Of a stretch of 64,000 bases of DNA, positions 60,579 to 64,000 are shown one piece after another. This stretch comes from Nitrospira lenta (GTDB taxonomy: Bacteria > Nitrospirota > Nitrospiria > Nitrospirales > Nitrospiraceae), in the NCBI RefSeq assembly GCF_900403705.1, contig NZ_OUNR01000016.1, positions 248,001-312,000 of the forward strand. The letters are read 5' to 3'. Numbering within the stretch: the stretch's first letter is position 1; each line of letters begins with the position of its first letter. Below the pieces are notes generated by a model, which did no database searches, was not told where the DNA came from, and was given only the letters and a program-made list of their open reading frames with translations. A program made the position numbers and the translations under genes.

Positions 60579-62781
60579 CTATTGATAGAGATACCGCGGA
60601 TTCGTGAGCATGCTCGCCAATGTCCGATCGAGCGCCGCTTCTGTGCTGGAACTGTCCAGATTGAATGCCCCCCCGCCGCTCCGCAACGTCGTCAGATAGA
60701 TTTGATACTCGGTGGCCGTAGCCACTCGGTCATTCGTGAGATTCAGGAGAAATCCTAAGACCTCTGCCTCCGTCCTCAAACCAAGGCCCTTTAACCACAG
60801 ACGAGTAAGCCCTCCGCTCGTATCCGATCCGAATCGGATGGTCGAGCCAAACCCGGGGATAGTGGCTTCGTAGGCCATTGCCGTTTCATGGAACAACACA
60901 TAGGTATTCAGCCAATGCTCGGACTTTTCTTTATAGCCGGTCGGTGGAGGCATTTCGAATAATCCCTGCCCGGTCGCCGTCAGTCGCCGTCGGATAGGCT
61001 CGTGCGATGACCAGACCCCGAGATTACGATAGAGTCCGACGACGTACTCCAAGGGCGTCTTCACCAGACTTCGATAGTTGGCCACATTATTGAAGTCCGG
61101 TGACGTAACAATAGCGATTAACACTTTGCGTATATCGCCGCCTGAATCGCTGAATACCGACGCCACTTCAGTGATCAACGCAGAAGATGGTGTTTCACTG
61201 ACGAAGTACTCACAGAGCTTTTTCGCCAGATGCCTGGCGGTTGAGGGATGGCTGGCCGCAATTTGCAACACCCGCTCTCCTTCGGTTGGTCCACTCCCGT
61301 CAAACGCCACCGACTGCCCCAGCACTGTTTTGGTTCCCAGGCTGTGTCGACTGGACACGAATCGAAATCCAGGCGCCGAGCCTTCCGGCACCGTCCAACC
61401 GGTAAATGCCTTGGCGGCCTCATTGATATCCGCTTGAGTATATCCAGCCGGATGCCCCTGCTCATCCACTCCAAGGGTATGGAGCTCCAAGACTTCGCGC
61501 GCATAGTTCTCATTCGGATTCTCTTTCTTATTCACATCGGTATTCAGGTACACCATCATGGCCGGGCTCTTCCCGCTCGCGATCAACAAATCCACAAACC
61601 GCCCATAGGCTCGAGTCCGAAAGGCCTCATTCTCATAGACTTCGTATTGGCCACGGAAATGCGACCGGTAGTCGGTGTTGAAATGGTTGTCCCAGAAATA
61701 GACCATCTTCTCGAGCAACTGACGCCGGCTATACAGCTTCCTGATGAGATCATGGTCCTGTATTTGCTGAAGCTCCGGTTTCAATACTGTCGGCTCAGGA
61801 TCATCTTTCTTCCAGGCACGCTGAGCGGCTGCCAAACGGAAATCCGTGTCGGTATCCACAATGGGATTCGCCACAGGCAATGGCGTGGTTGAATGGAGAT
61901 TCGTCGGCCAGGGCTGGGCCGGATCGAGACCCAGCTGTTCCTTCATATAGCCGGTCGCCCATTCTCTGGATTGAGCGGCCGTCATATGAGACACCGCATT
62001 GAGTTGATTAGGAGTGCCTCCAAAGGTGAGTCGGCTCAATACGTGATAGCCGAACCAGTTTGCCGGCGCTGTCGGAAGCCCCGAGGCAGGAGGATCCGAG
62101 GGGGGGGGCGGGCATTGCAATTGTTTCAGGAGGAAGCGGGGTCGAGATTGCGCGTGTGAGTCCTGGAATCCCGGAGGACAACCGCTGAAGGCCCCTGTTG
62201 GACGGTGTCGACGGTCCTCCAACCACGGAGCTGCCTGAGGCACCGGGGGCAGCCGCTGCGATCGCAGGGCTGGCACTCGGTGCGGCAGCAGCCATAGCCG
62301 TAGTCCCACTCATTGTCGTAGACATACCGGCCCCGGCCATCGCCGGGACTCCGGACGCAATCAAACTCGTTGCTTTCATCCCACTCGCACTCTCCTCAAT
62401 CTTTACTGGTGCCCGCCCCGGTGGCTCTATCGCCGACACGCGCTGAGATTCAGCAGCTGGCTTTTTCGTAATTACTTTGGCTTTCTTCTTTTTTGAAGAT
62501 TTCTGGCCAGGTTCAGAGATTGAGGAAATCGTCGCCGCCTCCTTCACTTCCGGCAAAGCCATATCAACCGGCCGAACCGGTTTGAGAAGGGAGTGTCGTG
62601 GACCTGAAGAAGAATCTGAAACCGGATGCACCTCCCCCTCATGCGCATAGATAGGAATGTTCCCTCCACCTATCGACCAGAGTGAGAGGGCGACGACAAT
62701 GGAGACTCGACCGGATTTCACCCACATTGATTCGGCAATGTTTGACAACATAGTGTGTTGCTCGTCTTTGAGTAACCCCAT
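60579..62781 (-). CDS. DUF1800 protein with N-terminal extension, frameshifted at a nine-base homopolymer
   Basis: Two minus-strand frames meet at a run of nine Gs on the plus strand (62100-62108). The upstream frame starts at ATG 62781, with AGGAGG 6 bases upstream. It has a signal-like helix, a KKKKAK linker and an Ala/Ser/Pro-rich region. The downstream frame carries the DUF1800 domain: FGYHVLSRLTFGGTPNQLNAV, MVYFWDNHFNTD, RAYGRFVDLLIASGKSPAMMVYLNT, NENYAREVLELHTLG and AKKLCEYFV. Shifting one base in the run joins them into one exported protein of about 730 residues. This could be phase variation, a mutation or a sequencing error. It is upstream of the DUF1501 gene and probably in one operon. 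Confidence 0.8.
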
Positions 62782-63110
62782 AACGGACCTCCTCTATGAA
62801 ACCGAGGTCTCTTCCTGTGGGGCGTTGGGTGAGCAAGACCAATACCCTACGGCTTGTTCTTCGATGCCGCCTGGCATTCCTATACGAATCGCGGCGTTAT
62901 CCCTCGCACAGACCAGACTGAGGGGGATTCCCTACCGCTGATGTACGAGAGAGGCCTTCCGACCACGTCCACAATGTGACGCACCCTGGCTGGCGCCCCA
63001 TACAGAGAACGCATGACCCTATGCCGGATCAGCTACGTATTTATGGCTATGATCGATGAGCAGATGACGTCAGCGAGGCCAGAGAAACACGAGCGGAGGA
63101 ATGTTGAGAG
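62782..63110. other. Intergenic stretch upstream of the DUF1800 gene
   Basis: These 329 bp lie between the exported hypothetical gene (ending at 63111) and the DUF1800 start, all on the minus strand. Apart from the strong ribosome-binding AGGAGG next to 62781 I see no gene, repeat or clear terminator. The promoter of the DUF1800/DUF1501 pair is expected here. Confidence 0.5.
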
Positions 63111-63776
63111 TTAAGGTGACAGTACGTAGTGCATCTCCTCAACCTGGACAACAGGCATGATGAGGCCGCCCCCCTCCTGGTCATGGGAGAAGTCATAGAC
63201 GATCGACTCCTCGGGAATGAGTCGACCGACGATGATGACGGCAAATTCTACAGTCTTTCCAGCAGCAAGCTCCCGCTGCCATCGATCCAACGACTCTGCC
63301 GGAGGGATCGCTCTGAGCCCTCCGGGCAAATCATCCAGTTTGAAACGAACCTGGCCCCAGCCTGTCGCGGTAAACACCGGTCCCACCGCCACCGAAAAAC
63401 CCTGCACCTCCGGATCGAATCGAGATAATTCTCCCGTCCACCGAAATGCAATCCGTTTAGCCAGCGCGGAGTTTCCGACGCGACTCGCATCACGTTCACG
63501 ATTAAGGGCGAACAGCCGATCATCATGCCCGGGGTCATGATGACCATACCCATAAACTACTGGCCAATCAGGAGGCCGGCCGTCTAAGACCGTTAGAAAC
63601 TTTTCGATGGAAGGCGCATCATCCAGCAACTGGATGTCTTTCAAAATAGCGGCAGCAAACTGAGGCAGGCTCAAGAATTGGAGAGGCCCAACCCCTACCC
63701 CTTCTTCCGCTCCTCTTGCAGGAGCGGACAACAGTACGATCAAGATGACGAACACGGCGCGTATGGCCATCGCCAC
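63111..63776 (-). CDS. Exported hypothetical protein
   Basis: The 221-residue product has a signal peptide (IRAVFVILIVLLSAPARGAEE). A soluble domain follows with a His/Asp-rich stretch (YGYGHHDPGHDDRLFALNRERD), a beta-strand block (FTATGWGQVRFKLDDLPGGLRAIPP) and FAVIIVGRLIPEESIVYDFSHDQEGGGLIMPVV. The HHDPGHDD cluster might bind a metal. I cannot place it in a family. It starts 5 bp after the stop of the partial gene at the right edge, so the two are probably one operon. Confidence 0.65.
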   Translation of the reverse strand: MAMAIRAVFVILIVLLSAPARGAEEGVGVGPLQFLSLPQFAAAILKDIQLLDDAPSIEKFLTVLDGRPPDWPVVYGYGHHDPGHDDRLFALNRERDASRVGNSALAKRIAFRWTGELSRFDPEVQGFSVAVGPVFTATGWGQVRFKLDDLPGGLRAIPPAESLDRWQRELAAGKTVEFAVIIVGRLIPEESIVYDFSHDQEGGGLIMPVVQVEEMHYVLSP

Positions 63777-63781
63777 CCCTA

Positions 63782-64000
63782 CTACTCAGCAGGAGCTTGA
63801 GCCAAGGCTTGAGAAAACGTCTTTTCGAGTCCGCGCACGGAAGGCTGATCAACATGTAGGACACCAGCCTCAAGCAAGACGGCCACCCGAGGGGAAGGAT
63901 CGATTCGCCGAAGCGCCGCTTGAGTCAACCCCTCCGTCCTGATCACCTTCTCGTAGGTCCCCAGCCAGGCCTCAATGACGGCACGCAATCCCGCATCTGC
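63782..64000 (-). CDS. C-terminal fragment of a gene cut by the right window edge
   Basis: An open minus-strand frame enters from the right edge and ends at the TAG at 63784-63782. The visible ~72 residues (ADAGLRAVIEAWLGTYEKVIRTEGLTQAALRRIDPSPRVAVLLEAGVLHVDQ...) are helical and end QALAQAPAE. No start lies within the window apart from a TTG. The fragment is too short to classify. It is 5 bp upstream of the exported hypothetical gene. Confidence 0.55.
   Translation of the reverse strand, partial: ADAGLRAVIEAWLGTYEKVIRTEGLTQAALRRIDPSPRVAVLLEAGVLHVDQPSVRGLEKTFSQALAQAPAE

Overview
The window looks like a chromosomal stretch of a Nitrospira-type bacterium (phylum Nitrospirota). This is inferred from gene content: a cytochrome P460-like haem protein, relics of a RuBisCO-like protein, an MdtABC-type efflux operon, DUF748, DUF4139 and DUF1501/DUF1800 proteins, many c-di-GMP-linked regulators and G+C-rich codon use. 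No rRNA gene is present to confirm it. There is no sign of a plasmid or an intact prophage.

Layout. 1-6 kb: the first codons of mutY at the left edge (minus strand), small envelope proteins, two tandem PilZ proteins, a RelE-type toxin-antitoxin pair, a Nudix hydrolase, an RlmL-like rRNA methyltransferase, cytochrome P460 and DoxX. 6-13.5 kb: a translationally coupled three-gene RND efflux operon on the minus strand, membrane fusion protein first, then two RND pumps. 13.7-18.4 kb: a repeat-rich lipoprotein and the Lon protease.

18.4-26.1 kb is the accessory region. Downstream of lon lie two further degenerate copies of the lon 3' end, in direct orientation. They bracket a nucleotidyltransferase pair, a HigBA-like toxin-antitoxin, an SGNH hydrolase and a small zinc-ribbon protein. 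Just beyond the last copy is a visibly A+T-richer two-gene Hachiman anti-phage system (hamA, hamB). It is followed by a DUF1810 gene broken by a MITE-like insertion of about 192 bp and by a second inverted-repeat element. The Hachiman system in a lon-linked island is the most exciting part of the window. Hachiman itself is already described; the lon-tail architecture and the small nucleotidyltransferase module are the parts that may be new.

26-41 kb: MsrB, a lipoprotein, a beta-hydroxyacid dehydrogenase, a response regulator, DUF4112, CoA-binding, DUF4139 and DsbA-like proteins. Then come a degenerate HD-GYP protein coupled to a hybrid histidine kinase, a RuBisCO-like pseudogene, and a c-di-GMP-I (GEMM) riboswitch ahead of an orphan flagellar-rod-like gene. 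A B12-type radical SAM protein and a 1-Cys peroxiredoxin follow. 41-48 kb: a large DUF748 protein, tRNA-Arg and tRNA-Pro downstream of rph-rdgB, and a REC-HD-GYP regulator. 48-64 kb: metH, several envelope proteins, a beta-helix protein flanked by an intact and a decayed copy of the same small gene, a PqqC/TenA-like protein coupled to an SUMF1-like protein, and a DUF1501/DUF1800 pair whose DUF1800 member changes frame at a nine-base homopolymer.

A recurring theme is c-di-GMP: two PilZ receptors, two HD-GYP proteins, a hybrid kinase and one riboswitch. Starts were chosen from ribosome-binding sites and signal peptides where these were visible. All functional names come from motif recognition by eye, without database searches.
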